A stretch of DNA of 64,000 bases from Pseudoduganella flava (GCF_007830495.1 NZ_VLKW01000011.1:1-64000), one strand, 5' to 3'; positions 16,975 to 26,563 are shown, numbered from the stretch's first letter. Translations and numbers: made by a program. Notes: generated by a model not told the origin, from the sequence alone.

Positions 16975-17928
16975 TCACGCCACGACATTGACCGGTTCCC
17001 CGCGCGCGAACGCCTCGATATTGCCGATCAACTGGTCCGCCAGCCCCTGCATCGCCTCGCGGCTCGCCCACGCGTTATGCGGCGTCAGGATGAAGTTCGG
17101 CAGTCGCAGGTTCAGCAGCACGTGGTCCGCCGGTGGCGGCTCGGCGGTCAGCACGTCGAAGCCGGCGCCCGCGATCGTGCCGGAGACGAGCGCTTCGGCC
17201 AGCGCGTGTTCGTCCACCAGGCCGCCGCGCGCCGTGTTGATCAGCAGCGCCGTGCGCTTCATCCGCGCCAGTTCGGCCGCGCCGATCAGGTTGCGCGTGG
17301 CGTCCGTCAGCGGGGCATGCAGCGACAGCACGTCCGACGTGGCCAGCAGTTCGTCGAACGACACGTTGACGATGCCTTCCTCCGCTACCGGCGTGCGCGT
17401 ATGCACGGCGACTTCCATGCCGAACGCGCGGCCGATGCGGGCGACCGCATGGCCCAGCGCGCCGTAGCCGAACAGGCCGAGGCGGCTGCCGTGCAGGTCG
17501 CGGATCGGGTGGTCGAACAGGCAGAAGCGGGGCGCCTCCTGCCACATGCCCGCCTCGACGTCGGCGCGGTAGGCCAGCAGGTTGCGGCGCAGCGCGAGGA
17601 TCAGCGCGAACGTATGCTCGGGCACGGCGGCATACGCGTAGTCGCGGATGTTGGCGACGACGATGCCGCGCTCCCGGGCGGCCGGCAGGTCGATGATGTC
17701 GGTGCCCGTCGCGGCCACGGCGATCATTTTCAAGTCCGGCAGCTGCGCCAGCGTATCGACGCGCAGCGGCACCTTGTTCGTGATCGCGATCGTCGCACCG
17801 GCCAGGCGGGCTGCCGCTTCGGCGGCGCCGGTTGCCGGATACTCGGTCCACGTGTGCGCGAACGCGGGCGCGCGCACGTCGGCGATCAGGCTGTCGCGGT
17901 CGAGGAACACGATGCGATGGTCGGTCAT
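16975..17928 (-). CDS. hprA: D-2-hydroxyacid dehydrogenase, glycerate/hydroxypyruvate type
   Basis: 317 residues. The NAD-binding Rossmann motif is LFGYGALGHAVARIGRAFG (about residues 150-170). Catalytic Arg (NTARGGLVDE), Glu (DVLTAEPPP) and His (TPHNAWASRE) are in place for the family. The start FLDRDSLIADVR and the ITNKVPL segment match the betaproteobacterial HprA group, which interconverts hydroxypyruvate and D-glycerate. GGAGG precedes the ATG, which overlaps the LysR stop codon (ATGA), so the two genes are translationally coupled. Confidence 0.88.
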   Translation of the reverse strand: MTDHRIVFLDRDSLIADVRAPAFAHTWTEYPATGAAEAAARLAGATIAITNKVPLRVDTLAQLPDLKMIAVAATGTDIIDLPAARERGIVVANIRDYAYAAVPEHTFALILALRRNLLAYRADVEAGMWQEAPRFCLFDHPIRDLHGSRLGLFGYGALGHAVARIGRAFGMEVAVHTRTPVAEEGIVNVSFDELLATSDVLSLHAPLTDATRNLIGAAELARMKRTALLINTARGGLVDEHALAEALVSGTIAGAGFDVLTAEPPPADHVLLNLRLPNFILTPHNAWASREAMQGLADQLIGNIEAFARGEPVNVVA

Positions 17929-18866
17929 GCGGCCTCCGGGTAGGCTTGTGCGGGGCTGCGCATGCGCATGCCCGGGTGGTTGGCGAACAGTTCGGCGACC
18001 CATTCGACGAACACCCGCACCTTCGCCGACAGGTGGCGGTTCTGCGGGTAGACGATGTGCACCGGCAGCGGGTCCGTCGTCCAGTCGGGCAGCAGGCGCA
18101 CCATGCGGCCTTCCTGCACGTGCTGCATCAGCAGGTAGTCCGTCATTTGGATCACGCCCAGGCCCGCCAGCCCCGCCTGCACGTAGGCGTTCGAATCGTT
18201 CAGCGCGATCACGCCCGGCATCGGCACCTGGATGCGTTCGCCATCGCGGGTGAAATCCCAGTCGTAGATCTTGCCCGTCTTGGCCGAAAAATAGTTCACG
18301 CAGCGGTGCCGCGTCAGGTCGCGCGGGTGCTCGGGCGTGCCGAAGCGTTCGATGTAGGACGGCGCCGCGCAGGTGACGAAATGGATCATGCCGATGCGCC
18401 GGGCGATCAGCGTGGAGTCGCCCAGTTCGCCGCCGCGCACCGCGCAGTCGACGCCTTCCTCGATCAGGTCGACGGGGCGGTCGGTACTGCCCAGTTCCAG
18501 CTGGATGTCCGGATAGCGCTCGAAGAACGCCGGCAGCGCGGGCACCAGGACCTCGCTGGCCAGCCCCGTCGGCGATTCGACGCGCAGCCGGCCGGACGGC
18601 GAGAGCCGGGTGCGCGACAGCGATTCCTCGGCCTCCTTCACGTCCGTCAGGATTTGCAGGCAGCGCTCGTAATAGGCCGCGCCGTCGGCCGTGACGCTGA
18701 CGTGGCGCGTGGTCCGGTGCAGCAGCTTGACGGACAGCGCCGCCTCGAGCTGCTGGATCAGCGTCGACACGGTGGCCTTCGGCAGCTGCATGTTGTCGGC
18801 CGCCTTCGAGAAGCCGCCCGCATCGACGACCTGCACGAAGACTTCCATGGCCTGCAGTTTGTTCAT
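17925..18866 (-). CDS. LysR-family transcriptional regulator
   Basis: 313 residues from the Met of MNKLQAMEVF; a longer open frame to 18956 lacks a better start. The winged HTH is at the N-terminus (FVQVVDAGGFSKAADNM, then TVSTLIQQLEAAL and HRTTRHVSVT). The rest is the periplasmic-binding-like effector domain. It is upstream of and coupled to hprA, and divergent from the RND efflux operon. MexT-type LysR proteins activate mexEF-oprN operons from such a position, so it may control both directions. The effector is unknown. Confidence 0.9.
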   Translation of the reverse strand: MNKLQAMEVFVQVVDAGGFSKAADNMQLPKATVSTLIQQLEAALSVKLLHRTTRHVSVTADGAAYYERCLQILTDVKEAEESLSRTRLSPSGRLRVESPTGLASEVLVPALPAFFERYPDIQLELGSTDRPVDLIEEGVDCAVRGGELGDSTLIARRIGMIHFVTCAAPSYIERFGTPEHPRDLTRHRCVNYFSAKTGKIYDWDFTRDGERIQVPMPGVIALNDSNAYVQAGLAGLGVIQMTDYLLMQHVQEGRMVRLLPDWTTDPLPVHIVYPQNRHLSAKVRVFVEWVAELFANHPGMRMRSPAQAYPEAA

Positions 18867-19059
18867 CGTGTTTCTTTCGATTGCGCCGCAAGGATCGGAG
18901 TGTATGGCCCGCTCAAAGCTTGTAATGTAGCTGTCATTGTTCGGATCCGTGAACAATCAATTCGTCGTTGGCGTATTTATCAGATTGTAGAACAAGTCTA
19001 TAGTTACTGCACTGCATCAAAGTATTCACTATTTTTTGAGGGGTTACGAAAGGTCGATC
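18867..19059. promoter_or_regulatory. divergent promoter region between LysR gene and efflux operon
   Basis: 193 bp, markedly more AT-rich than its neighbours. It holds an imperfect dyad around AGATTGTAGAACAAGTCT (about 18983-19000) of the size expected for a LysR T-N11-A operator. Exact promoter hexamers could not be assigned with confidence. Confidence 0.4.
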
Positions 19060-19275
19060 ATGGAACTGCGCAACTGGACGGTAAAAGGACTGATCGTGTT
19101 GGCACTGGCGCTGTATGCGCTGGCGCTGGCCGGCATCGTGAACACGGATGCCTACTCGCACGCGGCGGGTAAGGAAGCCCGTGGCGTGCACGCGCTGGTC
19201 AACGAGGTCCTGGCCGGCCAGCCGGCGGGCGGCACGGCGTTGCTGGCGGACGCGCCGGAGGCGGCGAAGCGATGA
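19060..19275 (+). CDS. small single-pass membrane protein, first gene of the efflux operon
   Basis: 71 residues from the Met of MELRNWTVKG, preceded by GAAAGG. One hydrophobic helix (about residues 8-27, LIVLALALYALALAGIV) and a polar, probably periplasmic tail. The stop overlaps the ATG of the next gene (ATGA). No family recognised. Its location suggests an accessory subunit of the RND pump or of the hydrolase-like protein. Confidence 0.65.
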   Translation: MELRNWTVKGLIVLALALYALALAGIVNTDAYSHAAGKEARGVHALVNEVLAGQPAGGTALLADAPEAAKR

Positions 19276-20141
19276 GCGCCCTGCAGCAGGTGGCCCCGAT
19301 GGCCGACGATCTGACCTTGCGCGACCTGGAAGTGCAGGGGGCCGAAGGGCCGCTGCCCGCGCGCCTGTACCTGGCGGGCACGCCTGGCACGAAGCGCGAC
19401 ACGCTCGTCGTGTTCTTCCACGGCGGCGGCTTTGTCGGCGGCACGATCGACGAGGCGGACGACTTCCTGTCGCGCCTCGTCAGCGCCGATCCCGGCCAGG
19501 TCGCGCTCTCCGCCGCGTATACGCTGGCGTCGCAGAAGCCGTTCCCGGCCGCCGTCGAGGATGCCCATGCCGTGCTGCTGTGGGCGAAGAAGAACAAGGC
19601 CAAGCTGGCCTGGAACGGCAAGCGCATGGTGGTTGCCGGCATCGAGGCCGGCGCGAACCTGGCCGCCGTCGTGTCGCTGATGTCGCGCGACCGCGGCGGG
19701 CCGCCGCTGGCGGGCCAGGTGCTGATCATGCCGATGCTGGACCCGGCGCTGTCGACGTGCTCGATGCGCGAACTGCCGATGTGCCGCGACAAGGCGGCCG
19801 TCGTCGACAAGGTCGCCGGCACCTGTGCCGCCGGCTACCGGGGCTATCTGCCGAATGCGGCGGACCGCACCCACCCGTATGCGTCGCCATTGCAGTCGTC
19901 GCGGCTGAAGAACCTGCCGCCGGCGCTGATCCTGTCCGCCGAGGACGATCCATTGCGCGACGAAGCCGAACAATATGGCGCCAAGCTGATCAAGTGTGGC
20001 ATCACGACCACCGTCAAACGCTTGCCGCCGCCCCCGCTCGAACAGCCGGGCGGGCGCAACGATTGTGCATGTGTATTTGCACTGACCGAAATCGCGGCCT
20101 TCATCCGCGGTGCAGATGGGACGGAGAACCCACCAGCCTAG
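19272..20141 (+). CDS. alpha/beta-hydrolase-fold protein lacking the catalytic serine
   Basis: 289 residues of the hormone-sensitive-lipase type. The oxyanion-hole motif HGGGF (50-54) is present and the fold can be followed to the end. At the nucleophile elbow, where GDSAG is expected, the sequence reads GIEAG (123-127), so Ser is replaced by Glu125. A late acidic segment SAEDDPLRDEAEQYGAKL fits the Asp loop, but no His is found in the usual C-terminal position. As an esterase it should be inactive; a binding or structural role is more likely. It is coupled to the upstream small gene and is followed by the RND genes after about 190 bp. Confidence 0.85.
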   Translation: MSALQQVAPMADDLTLRDLEVQGAEGPLPARLYLAGTPGTKRDTLVVFFHGGGFVGGTIDEADDFLSRLVSADPGQVALSAAYTLASQKPFPAAVEDAHAVLLWAKKNKAKLAWNGKRMVVAGIEAGANLAAVVSLMSRDRGGPPLAGQVLIMPMLDPALSTCSMRELPMCRDKAAVVDKVAGTCAAGYRGYLPNAADRTHPYASPLQSSRLKNLPPALILSAEDDPLRDEAEQYGAKLIKCGITTTVKRLPPPPLEQPGGRNDCACVFALTEIAAFIRGADGTENPPA

Positions 20142-20329
20142 TACAACGATAAAGAGACACCGTTCGGGTGCCGTCGGGCTGGCGGACCGCGGAACGTTTC
20201 CTGTAACTGAAAGTAACGCACATTAAAAAGGTGCGATGGGCCCGCTTTGTCTTCGTTGGCTTGGCGAAGGCGGGTGGCGCTTGTAAACCGCTAGGTTATT
20301 ACTATTTTTCATACAAAAAGGGGTTAACA
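20142..20329 (+). promoter_or_regulatory. 188-bp gap before the RND adaptor gene
   Basis: This spacer contains an imperfect GC-rich hairpin formed by CCCGC and GCGGG with partly complementary flanks (about 20239-20272), then an AT-rich stretch and the ribosome binding site AAAAAGGGG. It could contain a second promoter or an attenuator separating the pump genes from the two upstream genes; no clear -35/-10 pair was found. Confidence 0.35.
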
Positions 20330-21535
20330 ATGAAAAACACGAATAAATTGACAGCATTGGCGCGACCAATAGTCGCGGCGCTGGCTGCGGCAGGCTTGGC
20401 GGTGACGCTGGCCGGCTGCGAGGAAGCCACCGGTAAAACGGCCGAAGCGCCAGCTGCCGGCGGACCGCCCATCAGTGCAGCGCTTGTGATCGAAAAACCG
20501 ATCACGGAAACGCAGGAATTCTCCGGCCGTCTGGAAGCCATCGACCGCGTCGAGATCCGCTCGCGCGTCGCCGGCTTCATCACCGCGGTGAACTTCAAGC
20601 CGGGCAGCGAAGTGAAGAAGGGCGACGTGCTGTTCGTGATCGATCCGCGGCCGTACCAGGCCGAAGCCGACCGTGCGCAGGCCGCCGCCAATTCCGCCCG
20701 TGCCAAGGCCGAACTGGCCCGCCTGGAACTGACCCGCGCCGAGAAGCTGTTGGCCGACAAGGCGATTGCCCAGCGCGAGTTCGACGAGCGCGCCTCGAGC
20801 CAGAAAGAGCTCGAAGCCGCCGCCCGTGCCGCGCAGGCCGCGTACGAATCCGCGAAGCTGAACCTGACCTACACCCGCGTCACCGCGCCGATCGACGGCC
20901 GCGTGTCGAAGGCCGAGATCACGCTGGGTAACCTGGTGGACCAGTCGGCGGTGCTGACCTCCGTCGTCTCGCTGGACAAGATCTACGCGAGCTTCGACGG
21001 CGACGAGGATACGTACCTGCGCGTCGGCGCCCAGAACCACAAGGGCCAGCCGGTCGCCGTCAAGGTGGGCCTGGCGAACGAGGAAGGCTTCCCGCACGAG
21101 GGCAAGCTGGAATTCGTCGACAACCAGCTCGATACGCAAACGGGTTCCGTGCGCATGCGCGCTGTCTTCGAGAACAAGGACCGCATGCTGGTGCCGGGCC
21201 TCTTTGCCCGCGTCCAACTGGGCGGCGCCGGTGCGACGACGAACGCGATCCTGATCAACGACCGCGCCGTGGGCACGGACCAGAACCGCAAGTTCGTGTT
21301 CGTGATCGGCAAGGACAACAAGGCCGAGTACCGCCCCGTGAAACTGGGCGCCACGGTCGATGGCATGCGTGTCGTGAAGGAAGGCTTGAAGCCGAACGAG
21401 AAGATCGTCGTCAACGGCCTGCAGCGCGTGCGTCCGGGCGCTCCCGTCACGCCGCAGATCGTGCCGATGGATGCCAATGTGGCCGCCAAGGCGGACAAGA
21501 AAGATGCGAAAGATGCGAAGGTCGCCGCGCTGTAA
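20330..21535 (+). CDS. RND efflux periplasmic adaptor lipoprotein (MexE-like)
   Basis: 401 residues. AAAAAGGGG and the lipoprotein signal starting MKNTNKLTALARPIV with lipobox LAGC support the ATG at 20330 over a GTG at 20231. It shows the membrane-fusion-protein layout: barrel-sandwich half SRVAGFITAVNFKPGSEVKK, a coiled-coil hairpin rich in Ala/Glu/Arg (about 110-170), the returning lipoyl half NLTYTRVTAPIDGRVSKAE, and a beta-barrel. It bridges the inner-membrane pump and outer-membrane channel encoded immediately downstream. Confidence 0.95.
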   Translation: MKNTNKLTALARPIVAALAAAGLAVTLAGCEEATGKTAEAPAAGGPPISAALVIEKPITETQEFSGRLEAIDRVEIRSRVAGFITAVNFKPGSEVKKGDVLFVIDPRPYQAEADRAQAAANSARAKAELARLELTRAEKLLADKAIAQREFDERASSQKELEAAARAAQAAYESAKLNLTYTRVTAPIDGRVSKAEITLGNLVDQSAVLTSVVSLDKIYASFDGDEDTYLRVGAQNHKGQPVAVKVGLANEEGFPHEGKLEFVDNQLDTQTGSVRMRAVFENKDRMLVPGLFARVQLGGAGATTNAILINDRAVGTDQNRKFVFVIGKDNKAEYRPVKLGATVDGMRVVKEGLKPNEKIVVNGLQRVRPGAPVTPQIVPMDANVAAKADKKDAKDAKVAAL

Positions 21536-21565
21536 GCCGTCTTCGGCAAGAACAAGGACTGAACA

Positions 21566-24500
21566 ATGAACTTTTCCCGCTTCTTTGTCGACAAACCGAT
21601 TTTCGCAGCCGTGCTGTCGATCATCGTGTTCGTCGCGGGCTTGATAGCGATTTTCAAGCTCCCCATTTCCGAGTACCCGGACGTCGTGCCGCCGTCCGTG
21701 GTGGTCAGCGCCCAGTATCCGGGCGCCGATCCGAAGGTCATCGCTGAAACCGTTGCCGCGCCGCTCGAAGAGCAGATCAACGGCGTCGAGAACATGCTGT
21801 ACATGTCGTCGCAGAACACCAGCGACGGCGCGTTGAAGCTGACCGTCACGTTCGCGATCGGCACCAACGTCGAGCAGGCTGAAACGGCCGTGCAGAACCG
21901 CGTGCAGCGTGCGCTGCCGCGCCTGCCGGAAGAGGTGCGCCAGATCGGCGTGACGACCGTCAAGACGTCGCCGAACCTGACGATGGTGGTCCACCTGAAT
22001 TCGCCGGACGGCCGTTACGACGACCTGTACCTGCGCAATTACGCGGTGCTCAACATCAAGGACCAGCTGGCCCGCCTGCACGGCATGGGCGAAGTGGGCC
22101 TGTTTGGTTCCGGCGACTACGCGATGCGCGTCTGGCTCGATCCGCAGAAGGTGGCGGCGCGCGGCCTGACCGCGGGCGACGTCGTCGATGCGATCCGCGA
22201 GCAGAACGTGCAGGTCGCGGCCGGCGTCATCGGCCAGGGCCCCGCGAAGGATGCCGACTTCCAGCTGACGGTCAAGACGCAGGGCCGCCTGCAGACCGTC
22301 GAGGAATTCGGCGACATCGTCGTCAAGACCAACCCGGACGGCGCCGTCACGCACCTGCGCGACCTGGCCCGCCTGGAAATGGGTTCGAACTCGTACGCAC
22401 TGCGTTCGCTGCTGAACAACAAGTCGGCCGTGGCGATCCCGATCTTCGAGGCGCCGAACGCCAACGCGTTGCAGCTCTCCGCCGACGTGCGCGCCACGAT
22501 GAAACGCCTGTCCAAGGACTTCCCGGAAGGCGTCGAATACAGCATCGTGTATGACCCGACGCAGTTCGTGCGTGAGTCGATCGACTCCGTGATCCACACG
22601 CTGCTCGAAGCGGTGATCCTGGTTGCGCTGGTCGTGATCGTGTTCCTGCAGACGTGGCGCGCTTCCATCATTCCGCTCTTGGCCGTGCCGGTGTCTGTGG
22701 TGGGTACCTTTGCCGTGATGCTGGGCTTCGGCTTCTCGATCAACACGCTGTCGCTGTTCGGCCTCGTGCTGGCGATCGGTATCGTTGTCGACGATGCGAT
22801 CGTGGTGGTGGAAAACGTCGAGCGTAACATCGAGAACGGCCTGTCGCCGCGCGATGCGACGATCCAGGCGATGAAGGAAGTGTCGGGCCCGATCATCGCG
22901 ATCGCGCTGGTGCTGTGCGCCGTGTTCGTGCCGATCGCGTTCGTGTCCGGCCTGACCGGCCAGTTCTATCGCCAGTTCGCACTGACGATCGCGATTTCGA
23001 CCGTGATCTCCGCGTTCTCGTCGCTGACCCTGGCGCCGGCGCTGTCGGCCGCGCTGCTGAAGGGCCACGATGAACCGAAGGATGTGCTGACCCGCGGCAT
23101 GGACAAGGTGTTCGGCGGCTTCTTCCGCGTGTTCAACAAGTTCTTCAACCGCTCCGCCCACAAGTACGAGGGTGGTGTGCGCGGCGTGCTGCGCCACAAG
23201 GGCGCTTCGCTGATCGTCTACGCGCTGCTGGGTGCCGCTGGCCTGTTCATGTTCAAGGCCGTGCCGCCGGGCTTCGTGCCGGGCCAGGACAAGCAGTACC
23301 TGATCGGCTTCGCGCAGCTGCCTGACGCGGCGTCGCTGGACCGTACCGATGCCGTCATCCGTAAGATGTCCGACATCGCCAAGGACATTCCTGGTGTCGA
23401 GAACTCGATCTCGTTCCCGGGCCTGTCGATCAACGGCTTCACGAATGCGCCGAACGCCGGCATCGTGTTCCTGGGCCTCGAGCCGTTCGAGAAGCGCCGC
23501 GACAAGAGCATGTCCGCCGAGGCGATCGCCGCCGAGATGAACAAGCGCATGGGCGCCGTGCAGGATGCGTTCGTGATGGTGCTGCCGCCGCCGCCGGTGA
23601 ACGGCCTGGGCACGACGGGTGGCTTCAAGCTGATGATCGAGGACCGGGGCAACCTGGGATACGACGAGCTGTACAAGGCCGTGCAGGCCGTGCAGATGAA
23701 GGCATGGCAGGAACCGCGCCTGCAGGGCGTGTTCTCGGGCTACCAGATCAACGTGCCGCAGTTGTTCGCGGACGTGGACCGGGTGAAGGCGAAACAGCTG
23801 GGCGTGCCGCTGCAGACGATCTACCAGACCTTGCAGATCAATCTGGGCTCGCTGTACGTGAACGACTTCAACCAGTTCGGCCGTACCTACCAGGTGCGTG
23901 TGCAGGCCGATGCGCAGTTCCGCTCGCACCCCGAGCAGATCGCGCAGCTGAAGGTGAAGAACAGCAAGGGCGAAATGATTCCGCTGTCGTCGCTGATGCG
24001 CGTGAAGGATACGTATGGCCCGGACCGCGTGCAGCGCTACAACGCCTACGTGGCGGCCGAGCTGAATGGCGCACCGGCGCCGGGTATCTCGTCGGGTCAG
24101 GCCCAGGAAATCATGGACCAGATCCTGCGTGACACGCTGCCGAAGGGCATCACCTACGAGTGGACGGACCTGACGTACCAGGACATCCTGGCCGGTAACA
24201 CGATGATCTACGTGTTCCCGCTGTGCGTGCTGCTGGTGTTCCTGGTGCTGGCTGCCCAGTACGAAAGCTGGACGCTGCCGCTGGCCGTGATCCTGATCGT
24301 GCCGATGTCGATCCTGTGCGCGCTGATCGGCGTGAAGCTGACGGGTGGCGACAACAACATCTTTACCCAGATCGCGCTGTTCGTGCTGGTTGGTCTCGCG
24401 TCGAAGAACGCGATCCTGATCGTCGAGTTTGCGCGGGAGCTGGAAGATCACGGGCGCAGCGTCGTCGACGCCGCACTGGAGGCTTGCCGCCTGCGTCTGC

Positions 24501-24763
24501 GCCCGATCCTGATGACGTCGATCGCGTTCATCATGGGCGTGCTGCCGCTGGTGTTCTCCAGCGGCGCGGGCTCCGAGATGCGCCATGCGATGGGTGTGGC
24601 GGTGTTTGCCGGCATGCTGGGCGTGACGTTCTTCGGCCTGTTCCTGACGCCGGTGTTCTACGTCCTCTTGCGTACGCTGGCCAAACGCATGGAGAAGAAA
24701 AAAGCGCCGGCGCATGGCGAAGCCGATGTCGCGCTGGTCAAAATGGAAGGAACCCACGGATGA
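21566..24763 (+). CDS. RND multidrug efflux transporter (MexF/HAE1 type)
   Basis: 1065 residues, the usual length. It starts with FFVDKPIFAAVLSIIVFVAG, a typical first helix. TM4 holds the proton-relay aspartates in LAIGIVVDDAIVVVENVER, and two large periplasmic loops with PPPPVNGLGTTGGFKL in the second carry the binding-pocket elements. C-terminal helices include GLASKNAILIVEFARELE. It should use the proton gradient to export hydrophobic drugs from periplasm and inner membrane. It forms an operon with the adaptor 30 bp upstream; its TGA overlaps the ATG of the outer-membrane factor. Confidence 0.97.
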   Translation: MNFSRFFVDKPIFAAVLSIIVFVAGLIAIFKLPISEYPDVVPPSVVVSAQYPGADPKVIAETVAAPLEEQINGVENMLYMSSQNTSDGALKLTVTFAIGTNVEQAETAVQNRVQRALPRLPEEVRQIGVTTVKTSPNLTMVVHLNSPDGRYDDLYLRNYAVLNIKDQLARLHGMGEVGLFGSGDYAMRVWLDPQKVAARGLTAGDVVDAIREQNVQVAAGVIGQGPAKDADFQLTVKTQGRLQTVEEFGDIVVKTNPDGAVTHLRDLARLEMGSNSYALRSLLNNKSAVAIPIFEAPNANALQLSADVRATMKRLSKDFPEGVEYSIVYDPTQFVRESIDSVIHTLLEAVILVALVVIVFLQTWRASIIPLLAVPVSVVGTFAVMLGFGFSINTLSLFGLVLAIGIVVDDAIVVVENVERNIENGLSPRDATIQAMKEVSGPIIAIALVLCAVFVPIAFVSGLTGQFYRQFALTIAISTVISAFSSLTLAPALSAALLKGHDEPKDVLTRGMDKVFGGFFRVFNKFFNRSAHKYEGGVRGVLRHKGASLIVYALLGAAGLFMFKAVPPGFVPGQDKQYLIGFAQLPDAASLDRTDAVIRKMSDIAKDIPGVENSISFPGLSINGFTNAPNAGIVFLGLEPFEKRRDKSMSAEAIAAEMNKRMGAVQDAFVMVLPPPPVNGLGTTGGFKLMIEDRGNLGYDELYKAVQAVQMKAWQEPRLQGVFSGYQINVPQLFADVDRVKAKQLGVPLQTIYQTLQINLGSLYVNDFNQFGRTYQVRVQADAQFRSHPEQIAQLKVKNSKGEMIPLSSLMRVKDTYGPDRVQRYNAYVAAELNGAPAPGISSGQAQEIMDQILRDTLPKGITYEWTDLTYQDILAGNTMIYVFPLCVLLVFLVLAAQYESWTLPLAVILIVPMSILCALIGVKLTGGDNNIFTQIALFVLVGLASKNAILIVEFARELEDHGRSVVDAALEACRLRLRPILMTSIAFIMGVLPLVFSSGAGSEMRHAMGVAVFAGMLGVTFFGLFLTPVFYVLLRTLAKRMEKKKAPAHGEADVALVKMEGTHG

Positions 24764-26241
24764 AAACCATGATTGCACGGGGTGTCGCGCCCCTGATGGC
24801 GGCGCTGCTGCTGACGGCGTGCGCGGCCCCCGAATTCAAGCAGCCGGCGATGGACGTGCCGGCGGCCTTCAAGGAACCGCAGACGCCTGATGACGTGAAG
24901 GTGGCGGCCGACGGCACGCGCTGGAAGGAAGCGCGTCCCGCCGAGCAGCAGCCGCGCGGCGAATGGTGGCTGGCGTTCAACGACCAGGGTCTGAACGACC
25001 TGATGGCCGAGGCGACCCGCAACAACGCCAACCTGGCCGTCGCGGCGGCCCGCGTCAAGCAGGCGCGCGCCATTGCCGGCATCGCCGAGGCGGATCGCAT
25101 TCCGCAGGTGGGCGTGGGCGTCGGTGCCAACCGTACGCGCCTGTCGCCGCGGGAAGCGAATCTGCCGCAGGGCACGCCGGTGGCACCCGCCACCAGCTAC
25201 AACGCCCGGCTGACGGCGAGTTATGAAGTGGACCTGTTCGGTCGCGTGTCGTCCAATGTGGCGGCCGCACGCAACGACGCGGCAACGGTGGAAGCGAATT
25301 ACCGCTCCGTGCTGCTGGCGTTGCAGGCCGACGTGGCCCAGACCTGGTTCCGCCTGCGCGCCACGGACGCCGAACTGGCGACTGTGGAGCAGACGGTCCA
25401 TTTGCGCGAGGAGAACGTCAAGGTGAACCAGCGCCGGTTCGACCTGGGCGACATCGGCGAGTTCGACCTGTCCCGCGCGAAGACCGAGCTGGCGACGTCG
25501 CGCGCCGAAGCGATCGGCCTGCAACGCCAGCGCACGACGGCCGAGCATACGCTGGCCGTCCTGCTGGGCAAGCCGGCGGCCAGCTTCACGGCGCCGACCA
25601 ATCCGCTGACGGAAGCGGGCAAGCTGCCGGCGATCCCGGTGGGACTGCCGTCGGCACTGCTGGAACGCCGGCCTGACATCGCCGCCGCACAGCGCGCCAT
25701 GCAGGCATCGAACGCCCGCATCGGCGTCGCCCGTTCGGCGATGTTCCCGGCGCTGACGATCAACGCCGATGGCGGTGGCGTCGGCCCGGCGTTCGCGGAC
25801 GTGTTCAAGTGGAGCAGCCGCTCGTGGGTGCTGGGCGCGCTGCTGTCGATGCCGTTGATCGACGGTGGCCGCAATCGCGCGAACATCGAGCGCAGCGAAG
25901 CCGTGCTGGAAGAGTCGGTGGGGCAGTACCGCCAGACCGTGCTCACCGCGTTCGCCGAGGTCGAGGACAACCTGGCCGGCCTGCGCATCCTGTCGGGCCA
26001 GACGGCGCAGATCGACGACGCCGTCGTCAGTGCGCGCCGCTCTGCCGACCTGGCGCAGAAGCTGTACGAAGCGGGCCGCTCGAGCTACCTGGAACTGCTG
26101 GACGCGCAGCGCAACCTCGCAACCGTCGAGCGCAACGCCGTGCAGCTGCGCGGCGACCGCGCGATCACGACAGTCGCGTTGATCCGCGCGCTGGGCGGCG
26201 GCTGGGACACGCCCGTCAACACCGCCCAGGCCAGCAACTAG
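24760..26241 (+). CDS. outer-membrane efflux lipoprotein (OprN/NodT family)
   Basis: 493 residues. Lipoprotein signal with lipobox LTAC. Two TolC-type repeats, each with long coiled helices and short barrel strands, e.g. SYEVDLFGRVSSNVAAARND in the first and PLIDGGRNRANIERSEA in the second; LLERRPDIAAAQRAMQASN is a well-conserved family segment. It would form the trimeric exit duct of the pump. Translation is coupled to the transporter gene by an ATGA overlap. An intrinsic terminator 45 bp downstream ends the operon. Confidence 0.95.
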   Translation: MKTMIARGVAPLMAALLLTACAAPEFKQPAMDVPAAFKEPQTPDDVKVAADGTRWKEARPAEQQPRGEWWLAFNDQGLNDLMAEATRNNANLAVAAARVKQARAIAGIAEADRIPQVGVGVGANRTRLSPREANLPQGTPVAPATSYNARLTASYEVDLFGRVSSNVAAARNDAATVEANYRSVLLALQADVAQTWFRLRATDAELATVEQTVHLREENVKVNQRRFDLGDIGEFDLSRAKTELATSRAEAIGLQRQRTTAEHTLAVLLGKPAASFTAPTNPLTEAGKLPAIPVGLPSALLERRPDIAAAQRAMQASNARIGVARSAMFPALTINADGGGVGPAFADVFKWSSRSWVLGALLSMPLIDGGRNRANIERSEAVLEESVGQYRQTVLTAFAEVEDNLAGLRILSGQTAQIDDAVVSARRSADLAQKLYEAGRSSYLELLDAQRNLATVERNAVQLRGDRAITTVALIRALGGGWDTPVNTAQASN

Positions 26242-26285
26242 CGCAGCTTTCTCATTTCAATAACGATTAACCCCGTTGTCCTTTA

Positions 26286-26317
26286 CGGCGGCCCCTCACG
26301 GTGCCGCCGTTTTTTTA
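26286..26317 (+). terminator. intrinsic terminator of the RND operon
   Basis: ACGGCGGC...GCCGCCGT hairpin followed by seven T. Confidence 0.9.
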
Positions 26318-26500
26318 CAACAGGGGACTGTCCCTCAATTTTGGAAATATTTCCGAAATCGAGGGACAGTCCCCTGTTGTTTTACAACCGAAAAAATTTG
26401 GTCGGCGAAATGCCGAGGGGCGTGGCGTGCGTAGATAGGGGTGGGGGACTGTCCCTCGTTTCAGGAAATATTTCCAGAATCGAGGGACAGTCCCCGAATT
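26317..26500. repeat. two GGGACTGTCCC-type inverted-repeat modules
   Basis: Module one pairs 26317-26335 with 26362-26380; module two pairs 26444-26458 with 26481-26495. Both loops contain the palindrome GGAAATATTTCC (26343-26354 and 26464-26475). The arms share their core with the 415-575 repeat. The 26242-26563 gap holds the terminator, these modules and the promoter of the next gene, and no gene. Confidence 0.75.
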
Positions 26501-26563
26501 TTGGAAACATTTATTGGCGCATTTTTGGCTATCATTCGCCTGTTTTGATAGCGAGGAGTTGTC

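Noticed and set aside
16975..18891. 638-codon frame covering hprA and the LysR region
   Set aside because: The upstream part is out of frame with the LysR gene. hprA has its own start with GGAGG and an ATGA overlap.
19272..20141. Active esterase annotation
   Set aside because: Catalytic Ser replaced by Glu and no catalytic His, so only the fold is supported.
20324..24778. 1484-codon open frame on the minus strand opposite the RND genes
   Set aside because: It is an antisense shadow of strongly conserved plus-strand genes in GC-rich DNA. The product is Arg/His/Gln-rich without any family motif.
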